Source: Pseudovirgaria hyperparasitica (taxonomy: Eukaryota > Ascomycota > Dothideomycetes > Acrospermales > Acrospermaceae). From it: 64,000 bases of DNA. Where the stretch lies: positions 436,449-500,448 of the forward strand of contig NW_022985568.1 of the NCBI RefSeq assembly GCF_010093815.1. The letters run 5' to 3'. The translations under genes and the position numbers were made by a program. The notes under the pieces are model-generated. The model did no database searches. It worked only from the letters and a program-made list of their open reading frames with translations, and was not told the origin of the DNA. Positions 38,294-50,691 of the stretch are shown piece by piece. Each line of letters begins with the position of its first letter. The first letter of the stretch is position 1.

Positions 38294-39259
38294 ACTATGA
38301 AGTTTTTTTCCTGTGCGAGAAACAAAACGGACGTGGATATGAACATTTTGAATGCCAGAATATGGTCAGGACGGATGTTTTTATTCTTCAATCCGATTGT
38401 AGACACACACACATGTCAGATCGAGAGTGGCATTGGGTGCTGGGGCAGTAATATGTCAGTGATGATGATGATGATGAGTCTCTCTTCTTTATTACAGGTC
38501 GCTGGGACGTCCCGTACACACACACCTATATCTATGATATGTAGCTTGGCGGGTAACGATGTGACCCGACCCTATCGCTCCTTCCACCGATCCTGGCAGT
38601 CAGTCAGTCAGTCAATCAATCACGTGTGTGCAGTACTGTACTTGATGGAATTACTACCTACCTAAACCATCCATCTCCTTTGCGAAAAAGAGTCACCGCC
38701 AAGTCAAGTAAGTAAGTAAGTAAGTAAGCAAGTAAGGAATTCAGATATGCTCTCCGTCTCCGCAGTCCAAATCACACATTAACACGCACACTCAACAACA
38801 CTCACTCACTCAATCAGCAGTCAGCAATCAGCAATCAGCAACCAGCAACCAGCAATCATATTACCATCAGCTGCAAAATATCTCGCTCGCTCGCGCATTA
38901 TATGGAGGAGGAGTATGTATATACATTCATTACACGGCCCGGCTCTCCATGCCCCCAAGCCCCGCTCCAAATACCATGTTATATATATATATATATATAT
39001 TCATGCATGCTGTTCTTTCCCTCTTGTGCATGCCATTCCATGCTCTGCCATGCCATGCGATGCAAATCTGCGCTGCCAACTTTAGGTGCCGCCAATAAAT
39101 TCCGCTTTAAAAAACCCCTAGAGAAACAAGAAACAATAACAAGAACGCCTTTCAAATGCCCTGCGCGCCGCCCTCTGCCCCCAACCCATCCTTACGCAAC
39201 GACAAATCTATCCCGTAGGCCTTGCGGCAGTCATAATATTTCTTTTTAGAGGGCGTTGC
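38294..39259. other. Intergenic, microsatellite-rich
   Basis: 3' flanks of the MAP kinase (+) and the Inn1-like gene (-). It holds at least five different short tandem repeats, listed separately as one repeat feature. No gene seen. Confidence 0.6.
38459..39064. repeat. Cluster of short tandem repeats
   Basis: In order: (GAT)n at about 38459-38476, (CAGT)n then (CAAT)n at about 38597-38622, (AAGT)n at about 38705-38736, a seven-base unit AGCAATC/AGCAACC at about 38817-38856, (AT)n at about 38980-39001, and CATGC-type repeats at about 39025-39064. Confidence 0.85.
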
Positions 39260-41925
39260 TTAGTTCCTTCTTGTCGATGGCACGCCTCTATGGCCACCTC
39301 GTCTCCACGTACCATTGCCAGCCCCGATATCAATCCGGCTCATCTCCTCGCTCAGCCTTGCTAGATCGTCACCGTGTCCGAGAGGGATTTTCGCGGGGAT
39401 TGGCGGCGGTTGTGGCTGTCTGTTGCCTGCATCTCTCCTCACGCCTACTGCGTATGGACTAGGACTGTACTGGGTATGGTGCCCAGCGTCTCGCAGACCG
39501 CTGTTGGGCGCGGAATTGGGGGTCCCTGACGCGCTGTATTCTCCTGGACGCGGCTTGTGCAACCGGTTGCGGCCATTCGAGTTTGGTGTAGTAGGCGCAG
39601 AGGAATCGTGGAGAACGAGGGATGAAGACATGGCACTCGATGGGGCGATATCACTGCGACGGCCGATTCCACGGGCACCAGTGAGACGCTCACGGTCGCG
39701 AGTTGGAGTACTATTCTGCACTCCTTTCGCTTCGGGCTCAGGAGCATAGCTCTCGACTGGTAGATGGTCAGATGGGTCGATGACGCGGCCGTCGAATCCA
39801 ATAATGGGACCATTGGATTCTTTGGAACCGTCCTCTGCCGAGCTTGAGGCGCCTCCAGCGATGCTCCTTGAAGACCCTGGCGTGTTCGGGTTAAACGCAT
39901 CGAAGTCGTCTGGGCCAAAAGGAACGGCAGAAAGCCGTCGCTCACGATCAGTCGGCGGTTGTGGAGACACCGACTTCCTAGGAACCATGTTTCGAGAGTT
40001 ATTGCGGCCTGTGCGTGGATCACTCGGAATTCCAGGACTCACAGCTCGAGGTTTGATCATTGGTGGGACTTCTGTAGGAAGGTATTGAGTATTAGTGGGA
40101 GAGGCGCTATAGTGAGATCGCTGTCCTGAAGGTTCTTCGTGGGCGAAGGAATATGATGGTGGAGTCTGGTAGGCCATGTTCGGGGGCGTTTGGTAGTCCT
40201 GTGGAGAAACATGCTGCTGCTGATGCAGAGGTGTGTCATGTGTCATCGACTGATAAGGCTGGATCTGAGGAGAGACACTTGGAGTCAGGCCTCGAATGCT
40301 CATCCTTTTGTCTTGCCTTGCTCGATTACCAGCCGGCACTAAGCTTGAAGGAAGTTCATTCCGCAATGGCGAGGGTTGCGATGTGTCACGTGACACGGGG
40401 CGCTCGCGAGGCTGTGTATAGCGCCGTTCGTATGGAGAATTCCCATTGTAGTCGCTGTTGTGAGAAGACATTGTGCCATATGGATCCCGTTGCATGTCGT
40501 CACGGCTGGTTGATAGTCGAAGTGGTGCTGGTGCCATTTCGGCATGATAATCGGGAGCGTACTGCTGCTGCTCAGCTTGATAGATTGCAGGTGCGCTGCT
40601 TCTGTGTACCGGAGGGGGCGGCGGTACATCGAGCTCATCTTCGACGGTAGGCTGCATGTGTTGTCTTGCGTCTTCCGAGTTATAGAAAGGATTCTGCTGG
40701 GTAATTTCCTCGTAGCCTTTGCTCCAGTTGGGTATTTCCGGTTCTGGTTCATGCTGGTATAATGGGCTCTGATGACGATTGTGTGGGCTGTGATACTCGT
40801 CAGCTGGAGTTGAGCCCTGACGATGAGTGTAGTCTTCGGAGTGTGCGTGATTCAAGCTTCTCCTCTCATGGACAGTGGGGACCGTAGGCGCAGAGTTGGC
40901 ATGTGGTAGGTCCATGTAGCTCTGTGGACGTGTGGAATGTGCCGGTAGAGCATGCGTTGCGTCGACCGGCTGTGCTACATACATATCACGGCCATGGCTC
41001 CGCTGTGAAGGTCTGTATGACTGTTGTGTTTCACTGGGCATATGTAGGTCTGGCTGGCTGCTATGCACGGCATGGTGAGCTCGAGGACTGGCAGCAAGCT
41101 CTGGTAGCTGTCGATTGTTCTCTGTCTGCTCGTAGAAGGTATGGCGCTTTGGTGCAGGAACTGTGTCAGGGAGAGCATAGTGAGATTGTGGTCGTGGTGC
41201 GGATGGTAGGCCTCGGGGACCGTTCTGTGGTGACGGGACCGGGCGCTCAATCGACCCAGAGGGCGAAGGAGTACCAGTAACAGGGTTCGCTGGCAAAGGT
41301 CTTCGTTTTACAGGTGCAGCATCTCGAGGTCCATTCATTGGAGCGCCTTGGCGCTCTGCTGCTGCGTTCCTCATGGCCTCTCGCCTAGGTTGTACAACCT
41401 TCTCCGGCTTTGGGCGAGTGTCATAGTAGGTGAGCTCAATGCGAATTTCGCCAGCATAGCGGCCCTTGCAATTCAAGCCATGCCATATATCACTCTTTCC
41501 ACCGCCTGGTATAATGACGTCTCCTAGACTGACGAATGTTTCACCAATCAATTCCGTCTTCTTGTCATCATTGAATATTGAGACTTTGAGGGTCTGGTAG
41601 TCGATGGAATCGTGTACGGTGAAGCGGAGTTCCTGGTCCCTGGCTATCATCAGTACACAGGACTTTAGGCTTTTACGCAAGCGACTTACCATCTTGGTGT
41701 CTGACCTCCTCGTCTATCCGTGTTTGTCTTCTTCGCTTCTTTTCCAAGTCTGGCAGCACAATACGGGTCTTGTTTTCCCATACTCCTTCTGTTTGGTAGA
41801 TTCTTAGCCCGATCAAAGACAGCAACAAGCGTCCCAATTTCAGGCCCGTCCACTGTCATATCAGCGTAAATTCCAGAGGTGTGAGCTCCGCCCATGGGAC
41901 TGGGCTTCGCTAAGCGAGTCGCCAT
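39260..41925 (-). CDS. INN1: Inn1/Fic1-like C2-domain protein (cytokinesis)
   Basis: In yeast, Inn1 couples the contractile ring to primary septum formation; it binds Hof1 and Cyk3 SH3 domains through proline-rich sequences. Exons 41690-41925 and 39260-41639 give 871 residues. The C2 domain fills about residues 25-145: GTLVAVFDRAKNLPNRRSMG, KQDPYCAARLGKE, the junction GGQTPRWDQELRFTVHD, then LIGETFVSLGDVI and YAGEIRIELTYYDTRP. The rest is a long disordered tail rich in Pro, Ser, Gln and His with PxxP stretches (VKRRPLPANP; RPVPSPQNGPRG; QPQPPPIPAKIPLG), expected SH3 ligands. The calcium-binding Asp set is incomplete, as is usual for Inn1. Filamentous-fungal relatives are similarly extended. 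Confidence 0.88.
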
Positions 41926-43650
41926 TGTCTAAGATGTGTGGAGATTGGGAACGATTGACGATTGCTAGTATAGGAAGCACGATTCCAAGTCCTGGATTGC
42001 GTCTTTAAGGAATAATATGGCAGGCGAAGGAGCGGAGACGCGGGGTCTGCGTCTGAAGACGATGTCTAGCACCAAGTTGGTGTCATGAGAGGACTTGAAC
42101 AGCAAGGAGGAGTTTGAATTGGGACTGGCGAGAGAGTCGTGATAGATTAAGGCCAGGGTATATGCAGGACCCAAATAGATAGCGGCGAGTAGCAGACGCA
42201 GAAGAGAAGTAGAAGCAGAAGCAGAAGTGCGTAAGTAGCTGGAGGGAAGCACAACAGAATGAATGGGTAGTAGTACTACTATTACAAGCATACAAGACAC
42301 CACAAGACAGGTTCGCGGCTATGGTGGCTGGCGCACCAGGAACAAGCCGCTAAATTGCTGGGGCTGGTTAGCGTCGAACGAGAAGGCTGGGCTGACGAGT
42401 TTTGGTTGTCCGTGCCGCCTAAAAAGAAGTGAGAACACGGGGAGCAAGGGCCCCCTAGCAGGGCACCGAGGCAGCTAATTTGGGCTTCTGGTGGGGCGTG
42501 TAGGCAGCTAATTTTGGGCGACTGGTGGGGCGTCGTCCCTTGTTCTTCATCGCCCCACCATCGTAGGTTGACCTGGATGATTGTGATGTATAAGGTATTA
42601 TGACATCTAGGCGCATATCCATAGGTAATCAAGTGTATACCTCAAGAATGTAGAGACCCAAGAGAGCAGCATGTCTCGTCTCATCTCTATCCAAGCTGGA
42701 CTGCTTAGCATTCATTGCGTGCACATACATCCCCTCCGACAAGGTCTCACCCTGTTCCGGAACGCGAACATCTATCTACAACCAAGGTTTGAATGAATGT
42801 TTGCTACGGTGATTGCTTTATTGTTTACCTGCCACCACAATCAATACACACTGTACGTGCATTTGTGTACCAATGTAACACCTAGCTGTTACTTGATTCT
42901 TCATCTTTATTGATTGCTTTTCTGTCTGGTGTCCATCTGGTGCACCATGTCAAGTTGTCAACATGTGATGTCAGCCTTGTCAATCTGTTGGAAAACAGTG
43001 TTGTGGCGCAGCAGACGAGAATACTCATTATATTATGTATATCTGCATGTTTCCGATGCGTTTCTGTCTTTCTATTCACCGATGTTTCAGACCGTCTGTC
43101 ATCTGGCGAACAGCATGCGCTTGTTGTATGTTCCTGGACCCACAAGCAACCCAATCGACGGATGGAACGCAATCCCATACACTTGCAGCCACTATGAGAA
43201 CCGTGCCACCAACCACCTAATTAAGTGCTGTCAACATGTCTCGTTCACTTCCAGACTTTCACACAATCGCGTCAACATGTCCCGCAACAGCGTCCGAAGC
43301 TTGATTTCGTTCCGATTAGGGACGATTTCCATGTATCAGCATCATCAACCACCTCGGCTCTTCTCCACCTAAATTCGATCCGAGCATGGATTGGCGTCCG
43401 CGTCGGCGTCATTCTTGCTTCAGTATTGAATTCTCGCTCTGGCGCAACCCAGTCTGTCTCCACCTGCATCATGCTGCCCACTCGACCTGGTTCAGAGACG
43501 AATCCTAGTTCGTCACAATGTCAAGTTCCTACTACCCCAACGAAACACTCCTCCCATCTACCTCAGTCGCTGTTTGACATTGCTGTCGTTGGCACTGTGT
43601 TCCCGTTGATGACCGCGCCAGAGTTTCTGTACAGATTCACATCCAGCACA
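41926..43650. promoter_or_regulatory. Divergent promoter region, Inn1-like gene and SDR
   Basis: 1.7 kb without a convincing gene. It contains a direct repeat (listed separately) and a GAAGCA-type purine run at about 42200-42225. An in-frame ATG at 43609 could move the SDR start upstream. Confidence 0.45.
42470..42533. repeat. Two-copy direct repeat, about 31 bases
   Basis: Copies at 42470-42499 and 42503-42533 share GGCAGCTAATTTGGGC and CTGGTGGGGCGT with few differences. They lie in intergenic DNA. Confidence 0.7.
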
Positions 43651-44640
43651 ATGTTTGGCGGAAAGAGCTTTGAGCCTGAGCGTGATATTCCGGACCTGTC
43701 AGGCAAGGTCATACTGGTGACTGGAGGTACCACTAAACAACTATACTTTCCTGGCACACAACACACAGGCTGACTTGTGATAGGCAATACCGGCCTAGGA
43801 CAGGAAGCCATCCTTCAACTGGCAAAACACAAGCCGGCACACATCTACATGGGCGCGCGCACCGCATCCAAAGCCGAACAGGCCATCAAGGAAATCAAAG
43901 CTGTCGTACCCGACGCTCCCGTCTCTCATATCCCGCTCGACTTGACCTCGTTCGAATCCATATCTGCGTGCGCGAAACAATTCAACGAGAAAGAGTCCAG
44001 ACTAGACATCCTCTACAACAATGCTGGGATTATGGCAACGCCCATGGGCCTCACAAAAGAAGGCTACGAGATCCAATTCGGAACAAACCACATGGGCCAC
44101 TTCCTATTGACCAGGCTGCTCCTGCCCAAGATGGAGAAAACCGCAGACGAGCCGAACGCGGATGTGCGCATAGTGAATGTCTCGTCCGAGGGCCATCGGT
44201 TCGCTCCAAACGGCCATCTCGTCACCGACGCAGAATCCCTCGGACAGATGATGACTTGGCGGCGCTACGGCATGTCGAAGCTCGCAAACATCCTTCACGC
44301 GCGTGAGCTTGCGAGAAGATATCCGAAAATCACCGCCGTGTCCATCCACCCAGGCGTCATCAAGACCAACCTCTACACACCCATGTCCGAGACAAATTTC
44401 ATTCTGAAGTTTAGCACGGCTATTTTTGGTGCTGTCGCACGCGTTGCTCTTCCTGATGTCCCCGCTGGTGCCAAGAATCAGCTTTGGGCCGGGACGTGTC
44501 CCAAGTCGGAGGTGAGGAGTGGTGCCTACTATACCCCGATTGGCAAGGAGAAGCAGAAGGGCTGGGTTGACTGGAGCGACGACTTGGCCAGGAAGCTGTG
44601 GGATTATTCGGAGGCAGAGGTCCAACAAAAAGGGTACTGA
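43651..44640 (+). CDS. Short-chain dehydrogenase/reductase (RDH/WW-oxidoreductase-like)
   Basis: NAD(P)-dependent oxidoreductase, resembling fungal proteins of the retinol-dehydrogenase-like branch; substrate unknown. Exons 43651-43726 and 43784-44640 give 310 residues. Nucleotide motif VTGGNTGLGQEA spans the intron. Further motifs: LDILYNNAGIMA, the catalytic Ser region IVNVSSEGHRF, and the catalytic pair in RRYGMSKLAN (YxxxK), then SIHPGVIKTNL. The ATG at 43651 has a good context (CACAATG); 43609 has a poor one (TTGATG) but would add 14 residues. Confidence 0.9.
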
Positions 44641-44958
44641 TTTCGTGATATCCATCAAACGGCTTTATACCCGGAAGTCCACTTTATGGCACCGCATCAT
44701 ATAAGCACCGTGACGAACAAGCTTCCGCAATATTCCAACTTCATCACTGGGTATAGGGACTGGCCTGACATGTCCGTCGTGTAAAACAACATGCCATTCC
44801 TCACGTATATGCTATGCCATACGGTAGTGGTATGCACGCATATCCAGCACGTTGCCTTCACATATACAGCACATGTTCGAAGAGATACCATCCATCCTCT
44901 TCGCAATGGCCACAATGCCCACTATAACTCCACCACAACCCAAGTCGTGTACTATCCA
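44641..44958. other. Intergenic between convergent genes
   Basis: 3' flanks of the SDR (+) and Pop1 (-). No feature seen. Confidence 0.5.
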
Positions 44959-47810
44959 TCACACCACATCCCACCGCGCAAGCCTACCCACCATCTGCCC
45001 CGCATTCCGCACAATACACAGACGGCCCTCCTTTTCCCTGTCCCTTTCTCTTCCCCCTTCCCTTTCCACAACATCAGCAGCTCCCTCCTCCCCCTCCTCA
45101 CTACCCAGCGGCAAAACCCTCGATACCAGCACCGACCCAATCGCCGTCGCCTTGCCCTCGCACAGATTATAATTCCCCGTCGTCACGAAGCCTATCAGAT
45201 CGACGGCGTCCGGCACGGCGGGATATTCTTCACCGTCACCGGGTCGGGTCTGCTGCTCGGTAAGGAGAACATGTGCCAGTCTAGCGCGGCGCTCATGGGC
45301 CGGTGCGTTTTGAGGCAGTGCGGCGATGTGGCGGTGGATTCTGTCGGTTTTTGCCTGGACGTCATGTCTGTGTCAGCTATTGTGCAAAATATAGGGTTTG
45401 CCCAGGGAGAGGGGGTTGGTATAGATATATATATATATATATATGTACCTTTTTCCTACTACTACCGGGCGAATCAGGAACCAGTTTCAGCCAGGACTGT
45501 CGGAGCTGGGGGTTCGTGGTGGGGAGACGGTATATGCGCGCGCAGGCGGTTGCGGAGCCGCGGGCGAGGAGGGTGAGGGTTACTGTGCAGAGGGAGGTGG
45601 TGAGGTTGGGGGCTGTGGGCGATGTGGTGGGGAGGGTGTGGGTTGGGATGTGGCGGAATTGTTTGGGGGGTTCAGCGGGTTCTTCTTCTGGAGATGGGGG
45701 AGGTTAGTGAGAGTTTTGGTTGGCTTTTATAGGCGATGGGAAGAAGGAGTGCGGTCCAGACGAAGGGAAACTTACCAGTCGAGTCCTGCGGCGGCGGCGG
45801 CCGACGCAGCGCGTCCCAATCGCACGCCCATCCAACTCCCACCTCGCCCTTCCTGCCTCGCCCTAGATCGAGCGTACTCCACTCGACACGCTTCCCCTTC
45901 GGCATGCGCGCCCACTCCCGCTGCCTCTTCTCGTCTTCAGCCCTCTGCCACGTATCCCCCGCCGCCGTGCCCGGATAATCGCCAGGGAACCAGGGCGTGC
46001 CGGATTCAAAGGCGAGCTGGCGCACCTCGTCCAGGCCGCCGAAGCGGGGGTTGCCGCCGGTCGAGACGGGGTAGTGCATGAGGGAGTACCAGATTGGCAG
46101 GATGCATTTCCAGGGGGCGAGGAGGGTCCAGCTGCCTTGGCCGTTGTGGGTTGGGTTTCGTCGGGTGAAGAGGAGGATGGGGATTTTGGGGTCGGTGGGT
46201 AAGGGGGTTGGGTGGGTGGTGTGGTGCTTGAGGGTGGATTTGCGGCGGTTGATGGATTTCTGGCTTGGGAGGGAGCGGGTTGCGGTTGTGCGGGCGGATC
46301 GTGAGAAGAGGGCTGAGGCGGGGGGTGGAGATGTGTCGAGGGGCCAGGTTGTGAGTAGGTCTAGCATTTCTGCTTCGCTGGGACAGGAGCTCGAGGACGG
46401 GGTACGTCGTGGAGGGTGGTGTAGTCTGGGGTCTGCGGCGGCGAATGATATGATGACGTCTTTGGGTAGACTGGCGCAGTTGTTCAGGCTGGACAGCTTC
46501 GGCCATGTAGCATCTGCTGATGATGGCGCCTGGGCATTCAGGGGCGTTGGCCACAAGACCGCTGTGAGAGCCTCTGTGGCAGCCGGGCCCGTAATCTCGA
46601 TACTTCCAATCTCGAATCTGAGATCCTCGACGGCTACGGAGGGCTTCTGGACCTTTGAAAGACGGACAATCTGTTCCCAGGCTTGGAAGAAGCCAGCTGG
46701 ATGTACTCGGACGAAGACCTTGCGTTTCGCGGCGGCTGCTTGGGCTGGAACGTCACTTTGGGGTGGCAGCGTGGCATTCTTGTCTGGTGCTGCGGGACAC
46801 CATAAGATGGTTGTAGGTGCTATGGCATCGTAGGGGTATGCTTCTCGCTCGTAAAGCCAGCCATGCCACGCGCGCAGTCCTGCTCTCCATTTACGCCCGG
46901 GTCTGCCCCATATTGACTCGCGTTCGCCGACGCCGAGAGCACGGAGGAGGTTCTTGATGCTTGCCTCAACGCCTTCGAGGCTGATGGTCGCCATGTAGCT
47001 CATGTCCCATGCTACGGCTCCGCGTAACGTGCTGGCTCGGTGTGTAGGTCTATAGCTTTTGACGGACGGGGACAGTGGGATGGCGTAGCGCCACAGAGGT
47101 TCCTTCGGATTCGTCATTCGCGCACGTTTCGTATGATACATATGCGTAGGCAGCCATGACTTGTTTATCTGCCGTTTGCGGAACTTCGCCGGTGGTGTCG
47201 GCGGCTTCGCAACAACCGCGGTCTTCTTCACTCTTGGCTTACGAACGTTGATATTTTTCGGGTTCTTGGGACTCCCTTCTCCTGTTGCCGCTGTTGCTTC
47301 ACCAGCATCATCTACTATAGCAGTGACCTTGACCTCGAGCGCTATATCTGCCTTTTTCCCCGTGCTCTTGCCCAGCCCATGTAACTTCCGCGCCGTATCC
47401 AGCCTCAATCGCGCCCGACCACTCTTCTTCCTCGTCCTCGAGCTCACCGTAGGCGTATTATCCTCCACCATCTCACGCATCGCCCGCCCGCGCAGCCTAC
47501 CCGGAACCCGCTTCGCATTATGGCTAGCCTGCCGTCTGCGCAACTCCCGCGGCACTTCCTGGAACGCCCGACTGCTCAGCGCCTTCTTGGACCGCTGGAT
47601 GCCTTCTTCGAGCGCTCTGATCTCGAACTCGCGCGCTTTGACGAAGCTGGAGAGGTCGATTTCGCCGTTGAACGCGCTCGACGAGGTCTGCGCGGCGAGT
47701 TTGCGGTCGGAGAGCGTTTTCTGGCGTTTTGCGTTGGGCGCGTGCGGTTGGGAGGATGCGGATGAGTGCGGTGGCGGCGGGCGCTTCTTGGTCGATGATT
47801 TCGCCGCCAT
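44959..47810 (-). CDS. POP1: Ribonuclease P/MRP protein subunit Pop1
   Basis: Largest protein of RNase P and RNase MRP, needed for tRNA 5' processing and rRNA processing. Exons 45776-47810, 45449-45687 and 44959-45354 give 889 residues. The Pop1 N-terminal domain is plain: SSFVKAREFEIRALEEGIQR, SSRAFQEVPRELRRRQASHN and AKRVPGRLRGRA. The middle holds HMYHTKRARM and FVRVHPAGFFQAWEQIVRL, and the POPLD region shows LLAPWKCILPIWYSLMHYP, GGNPRFGGLDEVRQLAFE. The C-terminal exon carries DLIGFVTTGNYNLCEG and LCIVRNAGQMVGRLARW. The second intron (94 nt) has a (TA)n run right after its donor and uses an acceptor at 45355, the one that keeps the frame. Start is at 47810; an in-frame ATG at 47885 exists. 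Confidence 0.94.
45423..45444. repeat. (AT)n microsatellite within Pop1 intron 2
   Basis: About ten AT units start four bases inside the GTACAT donor on the Pop1 strand. Length changes here would change the intron length but not the coding sequence. Confidence 0.8.
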
Positions 47811-48879
47811 GGCGTGTGTGAGGTGAGGCTCGTGGGCTGTGCATCTATCTGTTTGGGATATCTGGTGCGGCGGTCGAACATTCATGGAGTCGGAGAGTGG
47901 GTAGGGTCGGGTAAAACGCGGTCCTAACGCGCTGTCACGGGCGTCTTAAAGTGTATTTTCTGTTGGTCGCATAAACACGAAACGAAACCTTTTAATACTT
48001 AGGCACCTCCGGATCTCGGATCTAAAAGTGCCTTCTTGGACTCTATGTATGGCGAGGGCGTGCCTAATGACCAGGCACTATGATTCGACGCTTGTCAGCT
48101 ATATGAACTTTTCTGAGCTGCACTGGTCCATGGCAGCGGCCATGCCTTGAGGTAGACAATCAAGGGAATCAGACTCACTGCATTGATGATTAGCCCAGCA
48201 GCTTCGTCCAGACCATCTTCGACTAGGCGTTCGTCGGCACGGGACGTGCGATGTTGATTATGATCATTCAGCATGCACCCTACGAGCATCACAAGCTCAC
48301 ACTTCGAGTCGAGTACGGCATCTCCAATACTACCCCTGAAGGGCTATGGCGGCAGCCTTTCGAGTAGTCGAGCTATAGTTCTAGTCTACCAAGGTGGTGG
48401 CTGATGAAAGGTAGCTGTCGCTCGAATCGATGCCCATGAGTCGCCTTAAAACATGAGTCTGTCTCCAGGTCGGACACAAATGTTCATGCAGGCGCTATCA
48501 TAGCAGACATCTGCCACTTCACGAATGCGTATGAACACTCCATGGATTGTGTCGATTACATGGAAACGTAACTGGAAGTGCGTTGGTTGCAGAGAAAACG
48601 CATTCCTGAAGACGACGAGTCAACCATCTAGCAATTACTTTCTTCCCCAGACTAAAAAACCGGAGTCCGTACGAAAGCTATGAGAGACCTGAAAGATTCT
48701 CATAGGTCGCGTTTTGGCACTGATAAATTAAACACATCGAAAGACGATGACATACTTGAAGCAAGGTGAAAATTCTACAACGTCAACTACGTCCTCCAGA
48801 CTTGTCGTTACATATTATACACAATTTGCTAGGCATCAGGCATTGATACACTCCTTAATATGACTGTGTCACTATCTGC
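47811..48879. other. Intergenic
   Basis: Upstream of Pop1 and 3' flank of the second SDR. No gene seen. Confidence 0.5.
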
Positions 48880-49834
48880 TCACACCGTGGCACCTTTGGC
48901 CATGTTTGTGCTAGTACAGGCAGTTGTTCCAGCATCAACAGTCAGTATAGTGCCTACATATATTCAGTTCATCGGCATAGTCAAACACTCAATCATCTAC
49001 TGACCAGTGATCCATCGAGCTTCTGGACCAGCTAGAAAACGAACTGCTGACCCACAGTCCCAGCCACAGCCTTCGGTCTTCAAGAGACTTCGCTCCTTTC
49101 TCGCCACACGAGCTTCATCGGACATACCATTTCCGTACATCATTGGGGTATACAACATCCCTGATTCAGTACTGGTCAGTCGACTTCAAGCTGAGTATGA
49201 TGACCTACACACCCGGACAAACGCAGTTGACTCTTATGCCATCCGGGGCATGATGCGCTGCCATCGCTCGGGTCATGTTGACGACCGCGCCTTTCGTAGT
49301 TGGATACAACAAATGTGGAGTGCCACCTCGAAGTCCCGCGACACTTCCAATATTGACAATGCTTCCTCTCACATCGCGATCTCGGTCGTTCTTCATCATG
49401 ACCGGTATCGCGTATTTGCTCATCAACATGATGCTATTGACGTTGACCTCGAAACCTCTATTCCATTCGTTCAAGTCCAAGTCGATCGCAGTTCCCTTGG
49501 CTCCCACGACTCCGACATTATTGATCAGAATGTCCAAACGGCCGAACTTCTCGGTTGCAAATTGGACAATACGAGAGCAGTCGTCCGGGTTTGATACGTC
49601 GCCGCTGCATGTTGCTGCTTCTGCAAATCCCTCGTTTTGGATCATCTCGACGGTCTTGTCCGCCCATTCTGTGTTGATGTCGACACAGACGACGTGACAG
49701 CCGTCTTCGGCGAGGAGTAATGCTGCCGCTCGACCATTTCCTATGCCTTCGCCTGCGGAGCCCGCACCTGTCACTATAGCTACTTTAGATGCTAGCGAGC
49801 GTGACGGGCGTGATTGGAGGTTTGTCATGTTCAA
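48880..49834 (-). CDS. Short-chain dehydrogenase/reductase, classical type
   Basis: Exons 49213-49834, 49005-49160 and 48880-48953 give 283 residues. The cofactor loop is VTGAGSAGEGIGNGRAA, with DILINNVGVVG, IVNIGSVAGLRGG and the catalytic LLYPTTKGAV (YxxxK), then RVNCVCPGM across the first intron. The last two exons supply ARVARKERSLLKTEG, SAVRFLAGPEARWITG and TILTVDAGTTAC, the ending usual in this family. Introns are 52 and 51 nt. Asp after the second strand (VVCVDINTEWA) suggests NAD rather than NADP. The substrate is unknown. Confidence 0.88.
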
Positions 49835-50691
49835 AATAGGCAGATTATGTTGCTAAGAAGCAGTGTTTGACTCTAGTCGTATAGCACTGGTTACATCTAC
49901 CCATGCGTATTGTCCAGACGGATCCTATAGATCCGCATGTGGGGCAAGTATCTATGGATGACCCCTCTCTGCTGTCAGGCTACACTTTACTCTCAGTTCG
50001 GAGACTAATCCTACTCGTCTTAGTTACACCAAAAGTTTAGTTGTGTATGTATATCATCTGGTCTATGATGTACATCTTCTATTTATTCTTCCTGTAATCA
50101 TAGCACGGCTGCAGCCTCACACACACCACACTCCTCGGTACAGCACATTCCACAGCACCATCTCTAGAGGTCTTGTAATCAGCAGAACACCACGAGTGCC
50201 TTAATACCTGATGGACCTTCATGTACATGTGCGGAAATGCAATTATGGCATTGAGACTCAGTGTCTGGACACCCAATATACACAGCTTCTCTTTCGTTCA
50301 GACTACCCTTTGTCGTTGATACTAATGCCAATATAACTCTAGCTTGAACCCCACGGTGTCAATACGCGCTCGTAGGAGTCAATTCGAATCATCGGTATCT
50401 CATCGTAAATGATCACTGCCTGGGGTTAGTATCAATTACCAAGCGAACTTTGTAGGCGCCAGTCACGCCATGCGACATGCTTTTATCGTTCAACTGATAA
50501 TGGCTTGAACATCAATAAACACAATGATCGCAAGGCTCCGTTGGCCTGGTAATGCCGAAGGATGTAAGAAGGATTAATATTCCATTTAATGCTCTAATCT
50601 GCTAAATTCGGGTGTTATGCCAATCCTCTGCTATCGATCTCTCACTCACACGCTATTATCCTAGGTTAAATCAAAACGTCATAATCCAAGA
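49835..50691. other. Intergenic
   Basis: Upstream of the second SDR and 3' flank of the Pth11-like gene. No gene seen. Confidence 0.5.

Noticed and set aside
45355-45380. Apparent frame mismatch at Pop1 exon 3
   Set aside because: Using the acceptor at GTCCAG instead of GACACAG restores phase 0, so no frameshift or sequence error is required.
49007-49594. 195-codon plus-strand frame
   Set aside because: It is the antisense shadow of the second SDR, whose exons read through conserved motifs on the minus strand.
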